64,000 nucleotides of DNA, from contig CARCZS010000007.1 of the NCBI GenBank assembly GCA_948956705.1, forward strand, positions 1 through 64,000. The letters are read 5' to 3'. Position numbers and translations under genes: made by a program. Source of the stretch: an uncultured Phocaeicola sp. (GTDB lineage Bacteria; Bacteroidota; Bacteroidia; Bacteroidales; Bacteroidaceae). A model generated the notes under the pieces. It saw only the letters and a list, made by a program, of their open reading frames with translations. It was not told where the DNA came from and did no database searches. Of the stretch, positions 26,738 through 34,042 are shown in pieces (the stretch's first letter is position 1; each line of letters begins with the position of its first letter).

Positions 26738-27574
26738 ATGAAAAATCTGAATTTACCTAAAAGCGAACCATTTATAACCGGAATAGATGAAAAGATGGAT
26801 ATGTGCTCCAATCAGATTTTGAAGTTGGGAGATGCATCTATTTTCCATTGCCGTAGTGGAAGAGCACATATAGAAATTGATTTGCAAGCTTACGAGATGA
26901 CAGAAAACACCCAACTCCTGCTTCTGCCCGGCAGCATTTTCAATTGTACTTATGCCAGTGAAGACTTCACTGTATCCTATATTATTTTCTCCGATACGCT
27001 ATTCAGAGAAATCACCTCACGCCTGGACCCTTCCTTCTTCCACTTTTTAAAGGAACATCCATGCATTGTTATTCCTGAAGAACGAGTCAAGCCATTTATC
27101 GGACTAAGTTTGGCGATGAAAGACCTCTATAACGACCGGGATAACAGTTTCCGCATTCAGATATTCAAGAACTTCGTCCAAAACTTCCTATTGGATTTCT
27201 ATGACAAGACACAGCATTTGTTCTTGCAGAGAAAAGTGGAAAATATCAGCCGAAAAGAAGAAATATTCAAACGCTTCATCCAGCTGATTCATAAGCACTG
27301 CACCTCCCAACGAGAGGTTTCCTTTTATGCAACCGAACTGTTCATTACTCCTCGCTACCTTTCCACAATAGTACAGGTAGTGACCGGTCAAACAGCCAAA
27401 AGCATCATAGACCAACACGTGATACTCGAAATAAAAGCATTGCTGCAATCCACCAATCTCAGCATACAGGAAATTTCTAATCGGCTTCATTTTCCCGACC
27501 AGTCCTTCTTTGGCCGGTACTTCAAAAAGCATACAGGGATGTCGCCACTGCAATACAGAAGTAACTTCGAGTAA
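26738..27574 (+). CDS. AraC family regulator, probable regulator of the RND operon
   Basis: A 278-residue protein with an N-terminal cupin-like sensing region (about 1-170) and a C-terminal AraC double helix-turn-helix (about 175-275). The second HTH shows the family signature: SIQEISNRLHFPDQSFFGRY then FKKHTGMSPLQYR. It is divergent from the efflux operon across a short shared promoter region, an arrangement that usually means direct control. Its ligand and the sign of regulation are unknown. Confidence 0.88.
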   Translation: MKNLNLPKSEPFITGIDEKMDMCSNQILKLGDASIFHCRSGRAHIEIDLQAYEMTENTQLLLLPGSIFNCTYASEDFTVSYIIFSDTLFREITSRLDPSFFHFLKEHPCIVIPEERVKPFIGLSLAMKDLYNDRDNSFRIQIFKNFVQNFLLDFYDKTQHLFLQRKVENISRKEEIFKRFIQLIHKHCTSQREVSFYATELFITPRYLSTIVQVVTGQTAKSIIDQHVILEIKALLQSTNLSIQEISNRLHFPDQSFFGRYFKKHTGMSPLQYRSNFE

Positions 27575-27663
27575 GGAGAAAGTACTACTTGATTAAAACG
27601 TTTCATGTATAGAATAAGGCAGAAATAATGATTTGAGCTGTTTGCATAGTCGAGAAAAATAAC

Positions 27664-27671
27664 CATCTTTG
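27664..27671 (+). promoter_or_regulatory. Imperfect -7 element (CATCTTTG) for the second AraC regulator
   Basis: One mismatch from TAnnTTTG (C for T at position 1), 27 bases upstream of the ATG at 27699. Confidence 0.35.
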
Positions 27672-27698
27672 TGATATCTAAATAAAAGGCCGTTGAGT

Positions 27699-28574
27699 AT
27701 GACTATATCTGTATATAAAACCTTTTCATTGTCAATGATTTACACGGGATTCAAGCGTGTAGGCAGTTGGTGGAACTATAAGAATGTAATCAGTCCCTTT
27801 TATCGGCTCTATTATATAGAAAAAGGATGTGGAAAAGTGTATATCAACAATGTTAGCTATGAGCTAACCCCAGGAACTTTATTCCTAATTCCCAAGTTTA
27901 CTTTCCATAGCTATGAATGCAGTGACTCCATGGACCACTATTACATTTGCTTCTTCGATGATTTGGCGGGAAATGCCGGAATACCAAACCCTTCGAAGAT
28001 GAATCTGAAGGTTGCCGCCCATACTACCGACCGAGACTTGGTGAAACGTTATTTAAAACTGAACCCTTGTAAAGCCTTGTCGGTGGTAGACCCTCAGCAC
28101 TATGGTAATGACAAGGCTATCTACGAAGCGTGCGAGGGAAATCCGTCTTTCCGTATGGGTTCGATTATAGAAAGCGACGGCATTCTCTTGCAGTTGCTTT
28201 CCCGGTTTGTGAGCGACGAAAGCCTGAAGCAACCGTCGACGAACGATTCTTATGGGAAATTCGAATTAGTAATCGGCTACGTGAGCAAGAATCTGGACAA
28301 GCGCATTTCCGTGAATGATTTAGCGGAATTAATGTGTCTTACTCCCGACCATTTTTCAAAAGTTTTCAAGAAAATTATAGGGATGTCTCCTTGCGAATAC
28401 ATTCAGGTAAAGCGCATAGAGCGTGCCCAAGCTTTGCTGCTCACAACCGATTTGACCATCATGCAGATTGCTGAGAAGGTGGGAATTCTCAGCCCGGCGC
28501 AATTCACCCGCCTCTTTACAAAAATAGCCCAGTACTCGCCCAAGGAATATCGGGCGAAGCAACTGAGCATATAA
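27699..28574 (+). CDS. AraC family transcriptional regulator
   Basis: A 291-residue regulator with an N-terminal AraC-type cupin domain (YYIEKGCGKVYINNVSYEL, PGTLFLIPKFTFHSYEC) and a C-terminal double HTH (ISVNDLAELMCLTPDHFSKV then FKKIIGMSPCEYIQ; TIMQIAEKVGILSPAQFTRL then FTKIAQYSPKEYR). The cupin fold suggests a small sugar-like ligand. The start is the ATG at 27699; a TTG two codons upstream is less likely. It converges on the GH29 gene, whose stop is 20 bases away, so a role in fucosidase control is possible but unproven. Confidence 0.88.
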   Translation: MTISVYKTFSLSMIYTGFKRVGSWWNYKNVISPFYRLYYIEKGCGKVYINNVSYELTPGTLFLIPKFTFHSYECSDSMDHYYICFFDDLAGNAGIPNPSKMNLKVAAHTTDRDLVKRYLKLNPCKALSVVDPQHYGNDKAIYEACEGNPSFRMGSIIESDGILLQLLSRFVSDESLKQPSTNDSYGKFELVIGYVSKNLDKRISVNDLAELMCLTPDHFSKVFKKIIGMSPCEYIQVKRIERAQALLLTTDLTIMQIAEKVGILSPAQFTRLFTKIAQYSPKEYRAKQLSI

Positions 28575-28594
28575 ATCCGTCTACACGAGCTGTC

Positions 28595-29638
28595 TTAAAT
28601 CCCCAGCCGTGTACGCAGTTCTTTCAGTATGCGAATGTCTTCTGCCCGTATGCGGCCTTCCCTGTCGGGCGGGCAGTTCAGTATCAGGATATTATCGTTT
28701 TTAGTGCATTGCTTGTAAAGCCTTTCAAGTTCGTCAATGGACTTAAACTTCTTATCGTTGGTGTTGTAAAACCAACGTTCGCTGATGCATACAGTCGACT
28801 CCCAAGGCATATAGTAATCTTTGCCGTCATGGGTGAATATCTTAGGGTCGTTATCGGTTGGCAAATAAGGATCGCCCAAACGAAAGTCGCTAGGGAAGTA
28901 GCGGATGGGATAGCCCACCTTTTGGTTTTCGGGCAAGACCGGATGCGCATCCACGTTTTCAGGCGAACCGATACTCCAGTTAATACCGATTTGGCATTCG
29001 GGCTCTTTAGATTTGATGGTTTGGTAGATGTCCATAACCGGCCAGCGGTAGTTCTGCTTTTCCCAACCGCCGTCAAACCAAAATTCCACAATGTTTGTGT
29101 GTTTCTGAGCAATGGTTATCAGTTCTTTCAACTGCTTAATCATGTATTCATTGTAGGCCGCATCCCGAGTTTGGTCTTTCACGTCACCGTTGACTTTTCT
29201 GTCCCATAGCGAGTAGTAAAGTCCGAGGCCTATGTCATATTTCTTGCAAGCTTTAGCCACTGCTTCCACCACATTAGTCTTGTTGCCCGAGCTAGCCACG
29301 TCATATTCCGTGTATTTGCTGTCCCAAAGGCAGAACCCGTCATGGTGTTTGGCTATCAGTATGACATATTTCATGCCAGCATCTTTGGCTGTCTTTATCC
29401 ATTGCTCCGCATCAACCCTGGTCGGACAATATGAAGAGGCGGGCTTGGAACCGTCAGTCCATTCCTCGTCGTGAAAGGTATTAATTCCAAAATGAATGAA
29501 CATTCCGTACTTTCGAGCTATCTGTTTCTGTTGCTCTTTGCAGGGGACGGTGGAGGGAGAGGGCAATATCAGTTTTTGCCCGTAAGCGCCTTGAAGAGTC
29601 AGGGCGGCAAGGAAAAGGATAAATAATAGTTTTTTCAT
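28595..29638 (-). CDS. Alpha-L-fucosidase, GH29 family
   Basis: A 347-residue secreted glycosidase with a signal peptide (MKKLLFILFLAALTLQGAYG) and one GH29 (beta/alpha)8 domain. Family motifs in order are KYGMFIHFGINTFHDEEW, DAGMKYVILIAKHHDGFCLW, GLGLYYSLWDR, and EFWFDGGW, whose Asp is the expected catalytic nucleophile. It lacks the C-terminal beta-sandwich of larger GH29 enzymes. It would release fucose from host or plant glycans in the periplasm. No susCD or fucose catabolic gene is adjacent. The ATG at 29638 is chosen because a -7 element lies at 29666-29673. Confidence 0.9.
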   Translation of the reverse strand: MKKLLFILFLAALTLQGAYGQKLILPSPSTVPCKEQQKQIARKYGMFIHFGINTFHDEEWTDGSKPASSYCPTRVDAEQWIKTAKDAGMKYVILIAKHHDGFCLWDSKYTEYDVASSGNKTNVVEAVAKACKKYDIGLGLYYSLWDRKVNGDVKDQTRDAAYNEYMIKQLKELITIAQKHTNIVEFWFDGGWEKQNYRWPVMDIYQTIKSKEPECQIGINWSIGSPENVDAHPVLPENQKVGYPIRYFPSDFRLGDPYLPTDNDPKIFTHDGKDYYMPWESTVCISERWFYNTNDKKFKSIDELERLYKQCTKNDNILILNCPPDREGRIRAEDIRILKELRTRLGI

Positions 29639-29665
29639 GTGTATAATAGAATTGTTGATTTTCTG

Positions 29666-29673
29666 CAAAAGTA
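29666..29673 (-). promoter_or_regulatory. -7 promoter element (TACTTTTG) for the GH29 gene
   Basis: Minus-strand perfect TAnnTTTG, 27 bases upstream of the ATG at 29638; it rules out the frame's further start at 29701. Confidence 0.55.
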
Positions 29674-29735
29674 GAAAAGATTCGTGGACGAGAATTGACA
29701 AAAACCGTTCCTCTTTTGATAAGAAAAGAGAGATA

Positions 29736-29769
29736 AAAAGGCCGCCTTCAATGAAGAAAGCAGCCTTTT
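29736..29769 (-). terminator. Intrinsic terminator after the aldolase gene
   Basis: Stem AAAAGGCCGC / GCAGCCTTTT (one G-U pair) with an inner TTC...GAA pair, followed on the minus strand by TTTTTATCTC. It lies 24 bases past the aldolase stop. Confidence 0.7.
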
Positions 29770-29792
29770 CTTATTTATATAGGATGAAATTA

Positions 29793-30797
29793 TTATTCAG
29801 CCAATTTATTGTCTGAACCCAGCACGTTGATAATTTTGTGCTTGTACAGTTTTTCCATGTTGTCACGAGCCGGACCTAAGTACTTACGCGGGTCGAATTC
29901 AGCCGGTTTTTCAGCAAATGTCTGACGGATAGCGGCAGTCATAGCCAAACGAGAGTCAGAGTCGATGTTGATTTTACAAACAGCAGACTTAGCAGCCTTG
30001 CGCAACCATTCTTCAGGAATACCGATAGCTGCCTTCAAAGCGCCACCAAATTTGTTGATAGTTTCAACTTCTTCCTGAGGAACTGATGAAGATCCGTGAA
30101 GAACGATAGGGAATCCCGGAAGTTTCTCCATTACAGCATCCAATACTCCAAATGCCAAGGGAGGAGGAACCATGTGACCTGTTGCAGGATCAATAGTACA
30201 CTGTTCAGGAGTAAATTTATAAGCACCGTGAGAAGTACCGATAGAAATAGCCAATGAATCGCAACCTGTACGAGTAGCGAAGTCGATTACTTCTTCAGGG
30301 TCAGTATAAGTGTGGTGGTCAGAAGAAACTTCATCTTCAACGCCGGCCAATACACCCAGTTCACCTTCTACAGTTACATCAAACTGGTGAGCATAGTCTA
30401 CTACTTTCTTAGTTAAAGCAATGTTTTCTTCGTAAGGCAGGTGAGAACCATCGATCATTACAGAAGAGAAACCTGAGTCGATACAGCTCTTGCAAGTTTC
30501 GAAAGTATCTCCGTGGTCCAGGTGAAGAACGATTTCAGGTTTTGCACAACCTAATTCTTTTGCATATTCTACAGCACCCTGAGCCATGTAACGCAACAGA
30601 GTAGCGTTAGCATACTGACGAGCACCTTTTGAAACCTGCAAAATAACCGGAGATTTTGTTTCTACTGCAGCTTTGATGATAGCCTGCATCTGTTCCATAT
30701 TGTTGAAGTTGAATGCAGGAATTGCATATCCACCTTTGATAGCCTTAGCAAACATATCTCTAGTGTTTACCAGACCTAAATCTTTGTAATTAACCAT
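29793..30797 (-). CDS. fba: Class II fructose-1,6-bisphosphate aldolase
   Basis: A 334-residue zinc-dependent aldolase of glycolysis and gluconeogenesis. Zinc and substrate motifs are VLHLDHGDTFE (catalytic Asp and first His), the Glu-rich EGELGVLAGVEDEV, GTSHGAYKF (second His), and VLHGSSSVP (third His). The ATG at 30797 (MVNYKDLGLVNTRDM) is chosen because the -7 element at 30839-30846 overlaps the frame's extended start at 30851. It is monocistronic with its own terminator. Confidence 0.95.
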   Translation of the reverse strand: MVNYKDLGLVNTRDMFAKAIKGGYAIPAFNFNNMEQMQAIIKAAVETKSPVILQVSKGARQYANATLLRYMAQGAVEYAKELGCAKPEIVLHLDHGDTFETCKSCIDSGFSSVMIDGSHLPYEENIALTKKVVDYAHQFDVTVEGELGVLAGVEDEVSSDHHTYTDPEEVIDFATRTGCDSLAISIGTSHGAYKFTPEQCTIDPATGHMVPPPLAFGVLDAVMEKLPGFPIVLHGSSSVPQEEVETINKFGGALKAAIGIPEEWLRKAAKSAVCKINIDSDSRLAMTAAIRQTFAEKPAEFDPRKYLGPARDNMEKLYKHKIINVLGSDNKLAE

Positions 30798-30838
30798 TGT
30801 TCTAATATTTATAATTGTTAGTGAATTAAATTCCACTG

Positions 30839-30846
30839 CAAAATTA
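30839..30846 (-). promoter_or_regulatory. -7 promoter element (TAATTTTG) for the aldolase gene
   Basis: Minus-strand perfect TAnnTTTG, 41 bases upstream of the ATG at 30797. The remaining gap up to 31040 is AT-rich with nothing recognised. Confidence 0.55.
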
Positions 30847-31041
30847 AGCATAAATGTTCTAACTATGGCATTTTCGCTCTAAAATTATCTTATTAATTAT
30901 GGTTTTATTAACTTATATCTATGCTAAACATCTCAAACAGATTATATTGTAATGTCGACCTTGCAATATGGGCAAACAATAAAATACAGATGAAAAACAA
31001 AAAAAATACGGCCGAAGTTTTTCTCTTTCAAAGAAATGACC

Positions 31042-31049
31042 TATCTTTG
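31042..31049 (+). promoter_or_regulatory. -7 promoter element (TATCTTTG) for L31
   Basis: Perfect match, giving a leader of about 70 bases before the ATG at 31124. The leader could host autoregulation by the ribosomal protein. Confidence 0.6.
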
Positions 31050-31123
31050 CAGTCCAAAATTGAACCATTACACATTGTTGTTACCAAAACAGTAAAATAA
31101 TAACAATAAAAACATATATCAAA

Positions 31124-31378
31124 ATGAAAAAAGGTCTTCATCCAGAAAACTATCGTCCCGTTGTATTTAAAGATATGTCAAACGGTGATATGTTCTTGTC
31201 TCGGTCAACTGTGGCAACTAAGGAAACCATCGAATTCGAAGGTGAAACTTATCCGCTGCTGAAAATTGAAATCTCCAGCACATCACACCCCTTCTACACC
31301 GGTAAGTCTAAATTGGTGGATACAGCAGGTCGTGTTGATAAGTTCATGAGCCGTTATGGTAACCGCATGAAAAAGTAA
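31124..31378 (+). CDS. rpmE2: 50S ribosomal protein L31, type B
   Basis: An 84-residue L31 ([38 protein letters not shown]). It has no cysteines, so it is the zinc-free type B form. In organisms with both forms type B replaces the zinc form under zinc limitation; in Bacteroides it is commonly the only L31, so no stress role should be assumed. Confidence 0.96.
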   Translation: MKKGLHPENYRPVVFKDMSNGDMFLSRSTVATKETIEFEGETYPLLKIEISSTSHPFYTGKSKLVDTAGRVDKFMSRYGNRMKK

Positions 31379-31403
31379 TTTATAACTTCATTCAAGTTAC
31401 AAA

Positions 31404-31440
31404 ATAAAGGCTGTGACTCCTCCGAGTTACAGCCTTTATT
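31404..31440. terminator. Bidirectional terminator between rpmE2 and the DUF3256 gene
   Basis: Stem ATAAAGGCTGTGACTC / GAGTTACAGCCTTTAT with a 4-base loop (one G-U or C-A pair), lying between two convergent genes. Confidence 0.85.
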
Positions 31441-31462
31441 TGTGTCCACACATGTAATCCTT

Positions 31463-32101
31463 TCATCTTCCCCCGACAAACTTTCCGCCTGTCCATTCAT
31501 ACACCACCGGCTCTTTCTTTATATAAGCAGCCAGTTTTTCTCTTTCTGATTTTGCCAGATAATCGGGAGTGGTATAGGTAAAACTCAAGGTGGTATTCTC
31601 CGGTGAGAGCGTAACTTTCAAAAGTTCCATGTCGGCTTTTTCACGCAACAAAGGAAAATCTCCATTCAAAGAATCAACTGGAAGATAAAACGCTTCAACG
31701 GGCGGCAACTGCACATAATCCTGTTTGGGAAGTTCTTGCCACTGAGTAGAGAAGAAGCGTATCTCACTATCGCAAGCGGATGCACACACAGTATTCACCA
31801 TACACACGATTTTCACCGAATCATTCAACGGAAGCAATTTCATCTCCAGCGTGCTTCTTGAAGTCGTTTGCAGTTGCAGATAGCCATCTGTCAGTTTCTT
31901 CAGCTCCGCCGTCTTTCCGAAACGGTTTTTCACTTCCGCTTTCATGTTACTGGCAAGAAAGTCAATGCAATCTTCCCGGTTCACCTTCGTGAGCAATGGT
32001 GCAATAGAATCCGGCATCGAGACAAATAATGTCTTCATATCTTGCGCCTGCACGCCAACCACACTTGCTATACCAATCAATATACTTATCAGCTTTTTCA
32101 T
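31463..32101 (-). CDS. DUF3256 family exported protein
   Basis: A 212-residue protein with a signal peptide (MKKLISILIGIASVVGVQAQ). It fits the Bacteroidales DUF3256 family: DMKTLFVSMPDSIAPLLTKV, NREDCIDFLASNMKAEVKN, and the C-terminal YTTPDYLAKSEREKLAAYI. Periplasmic location is inferred; function is unknown. The frame is open to 32149, but a -7 element at 32125-32132 supports the ATG at 32101. Confidence 0.82.
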   Translation of the reverse strand: MKKLISILIGIASVVGVQAQDMKTLFVSMPDSIAPLLTKVNREDCIDFLASNMKAEVKNRFGKTAELKKLTDGYLQLQTTSRSTLEMKLLPLNDSVKIVCMVNTVCASACDSEIRFFSTQWQELPKQDYVQLPPVEAFYLPVDSLNGDFPLLREKADMELLKVTLSPENTTLSFTYTTPDYLAKSEREKLAAYIKKEPVVYEWTGGKFVGGR

Positions 32102-32124
32102 ATTATCATCTTTCATTAAGCGTT

Positions 32125-32132
32125 CAAAGATA
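32125..32132 (-). promoter_or_regulatory. -7 promoter element (TATCTTTG) for the DUF3256 gene
   Basis: Minus-strand perfect TAnnTTTG, 23 bases upstream of the ATG at 32101. Divergent from the paaK-like promoter at 32175. Confidence 0.6.
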
Positions 32133-32174
32133 CATATTTTCTCTCCCATTTGTCAACCGTATAAGATTTTTTTC

Positions 32175-32182
32175 TACTTTTG
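32175..32182 (+). promoter_or_regulatory. -7 promoter element (TACTTTTG) for the phenylacetate-CoA ligase gene
   Basis: Perfect match 22 bases upstream of the ATG at 32205. It shows that the longer frame beginning at 31944 is not the true start. Confidence 0.6.
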
Positions 32183-32204
32183 TGCAATTGATAACCAACT
32201 AAGC

Positions 32205-33515
32205 ATGAAAGATACTATGTATTTACACCCGGAAATGGAGACGCTGACACGTCCCGAGATTGAGAAACTACAGTTGGAACGTTTGCAAAAGACCGTCCGC
32301 CACTGCATGAATTCTCCTTTTTACAAGAAACGCTTTGAAGAGAACCATCTGAAACCCGAAGATATCCGCTCACTAGATGACTTACGCAAGATTCCCTTTA
32401 CAACCAAACAAGACCTGCGCGATACTTATCCTTTTGGAATGGCTGCCGTTCCTTTGGAAAAAGCAGTCCGCCTGCACTCGTCCAGTGGCACAACCGGTAA
32501 CCCGACCGTGATTCTTCACACACAGAAAGACCTTGACGAATGGGCCAACGCCGTTGCACGCTGCCTCTACATGGTAGGCTTACGCCCCGGTGATATCTTC
32601 CAAAACTCCTCCGGCTATGGAATGTTTACCGGCGGACTTGGATTTCAATACGGAGCGGAACGTATGGGCATGCTTACCGTTCCTGCTGCTGCCGGCAATA
32701 CCAAAAGACAATTAAAGTTCATTACTGACTTCGGAACCACCGCATTGCATGCCATTCCCAGCTATGCAGCCCGCCTGTACGAAGTGATGGAAGAAATGGG
32801 CATCGATCCGCGTCGGGATACCAGACTCAAGACATTAATTATCGGGGCAGAACCTCACTCTGAAGAACAACGCCGCCGCATCGAAAAGATGTTGGGAGTC
32901 AAAGCATATAACTCCTTCGGAATGTCCGAAATGTGCGGCCCCGGCGTAGCCTTTGAGTGTCAGGAGCAAAACGGCCTGCACATTTGGGAAGACTATTATA
33001 TCGTTGAAATCATTAACCCCGATACGCTGGAACCCGTGCCCGATGGTGAAGTAGGTGAACTGGTGTTGACCACCATCAACCGCGAAGCCATGCCGATGTT
33101 GAGATACCGCACTCGCGACCTCACTCGTATTCTTCCGGGAGAATGTCCGTGCGGACGCCATCATAAACGTCTGGACAGAATGAAAGGCCGCAGTGATGAC
33201 ATGATTATCCTGAAAGGGGTTAATATCTTCCCGATACAAATCGAAACAGTATTGTTGCAATTTAAGGAGCTGGGCAGCGACTATCTGATTACACTCGAAA
33301 CAATGGAATCAAACGATGAGATGACTATCGAAGTGGAACTCAGCCAGTTGTTTACCGACGACTATGGTCGTTTGCAAGCCCTTACCCGCGAGATTACACG
33401 CCAGTTGAAAGATGAAATTCTGGTTACTCCGCGAGTAAAACTTGTCCCGAAAGGCTCTTTGCCCAAATCGGAAGGCAAGGCAGTGAGAGTAAAAGACTTA
33501 CGTAAAACTTTTTAA
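32205..33515 (+). CDS. paaK: Phenylacetate--CoA ligase family enzyme
   Basis: A 436-residue adenylate-forming enzyme of the PaaK family. The ATP-binding motif is SSSGTTGNPTVILHT (about residue 87), and later motifs are YNSFGMSEMCGPGVAFEC, YRTRDLTRILPGECPCGR, and the C-terminal lysine region near GSLPKSEGKAVRV. It makes aryl-acetyl-CoA from arylacetates and ATP. In gut Bacteroides such genes often accompany indolepyruvate:ferredoxin oxidoreductase in reductive or oxidative aromatic amino acid metabolism; no iorAB is present here. It is 12 bases upstream of the ACT protein gene. Confidence 0.92.
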   Translation: MKDTMYLHPEMETLTRPEIEKLQLERLQKTVRHCMNSPFYKKRFEENHLKPEDIRSLDDLRKIPFTTKQDLRDTYPFGMAAVPLEKAVRLHSSSGTTGNPTVILHTQKDLDEWANAVARCLYMVGLRPGDIFQNSSGYGMFTGGLGFQYGAERMGMLTVPAAAGNTKRQLKFITDFGTTALHAIPSYAARLYEVMEEMGIDPRRDTRLKTLIIGAEPHSEEQRRRIEKMLGVKAYNSFGMSEMCGPGVAFECQEQNGLHIWEDYYIVEIINPDTLEPVPDGEVGELVLTTINREAMPMLRYRTRDLTRILPGECPCGRHHKRLDRMKGRSDDMIILKGVNIFPIQIETVLLQFKELGSDYLITLETMESNDEMTIEVELSQLFTDDYGRLQALTREITRQLKDEILVTPRVKLVPKGSLPKSEGKAVRVKDLRKTF

Positions 33516-33527
33516 AAAGATAAAATT

Positions 33528-33956
33528 ATGACCGTCCAACAATTATCTGTCTTCATTGAAAACAAAGCGGGGACATTACAGAAAGTATTGAACTTATTGA
33601 AAGAAGCAGGCATACAACTGATTGCTTCCACCATTGCCGATACAGTGGAATATGGCATTTACCGTATCATCTGCTCGGAACCCAAACGCGCATACGAAAC
33701 GCTGAAAGAGGCTGGAATATCCGTGGCGCTCTCTGATGTGTTCGCCATCACACTGGATAATCAGCCGGGACGGGCAGCAGACGCTATCACCATTTTCAGT
33801 GAAGCCAAAATAGGAATCACTTATCTGTATTCCTTCTTGTTAGGAAACAAAGGCATATTGATTTTCCGCACAGATAATCCCGACAGAGCAAGAGAAGTGA
33901 TTATTCTGAATAATCTCTCTTTCGTAGCTGAGAAAGACTTGTCGACGCTGATTTAA
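33528..33956 (+). CDS. Tandem ACT-domain protein
   Basis: A 142-residue protein made of two ACT domains: residues 1-70 (QLSVFIENKAGTLQKVLNLL) and 71-142 (VFAITLDNQPGRAADAITIF). It has no catalytic domain. ACT domains bind amino acids and control enzymes of amino acid metabolism. It lies 12 bases after the paaK-like gene and probably senses an aromatic or branched-chain amino acid for that enzyme. This ligase/ACT pairing recurs in Bacteroides and archaea, which supports a functional link. Confidence 0.85.
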   Translation: MTVQQLSVFIENKAGTLQKVLNLLKEAGIQLIASTIADTVEYGIYRIICSEPKRAYETLKEAGISVALSDVFAITLDNQPGRAADAITIFSEAKIGITYLYSFLLGNKGILIFRTDNPDRAREVIILNNLSFVAEKDLSTLI

Positions 33957-33966
33957 ATTATTTATC

Positions 33967-34039
33967 GTAGGGGCGGACCCATGTGTCCGCCCGATACATT
34001 TGCTGTACCATTCAGGCAGACACATGGGTCTGCCCCTAC
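33967..34039. repeat. REP-like double-hairpin element, copy B
   Basis: Bounded by GTAGGGGC and GCCCCTAC. Left hairpin GGGCGGAC-CCATGT-GTCCGCCC, right hairpin GGCAGAC-ACATGG-GTCTGCC, separated by 19 bases. It fills the whole gap between the convergent ACT and sensor-regulator genes (10 and 3 bases from their stops), so it may also act as their terminator. Confidence 0.85.
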
Positions 34040-34042
34040 AAT

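Noticed and set aside
31944..32204. N-terminal extension of the phenylacetate-CoA ligase frame
   Set aside because: It runs through the promoter region and antisense to the DUF3256 gene; the family start is at 32205.
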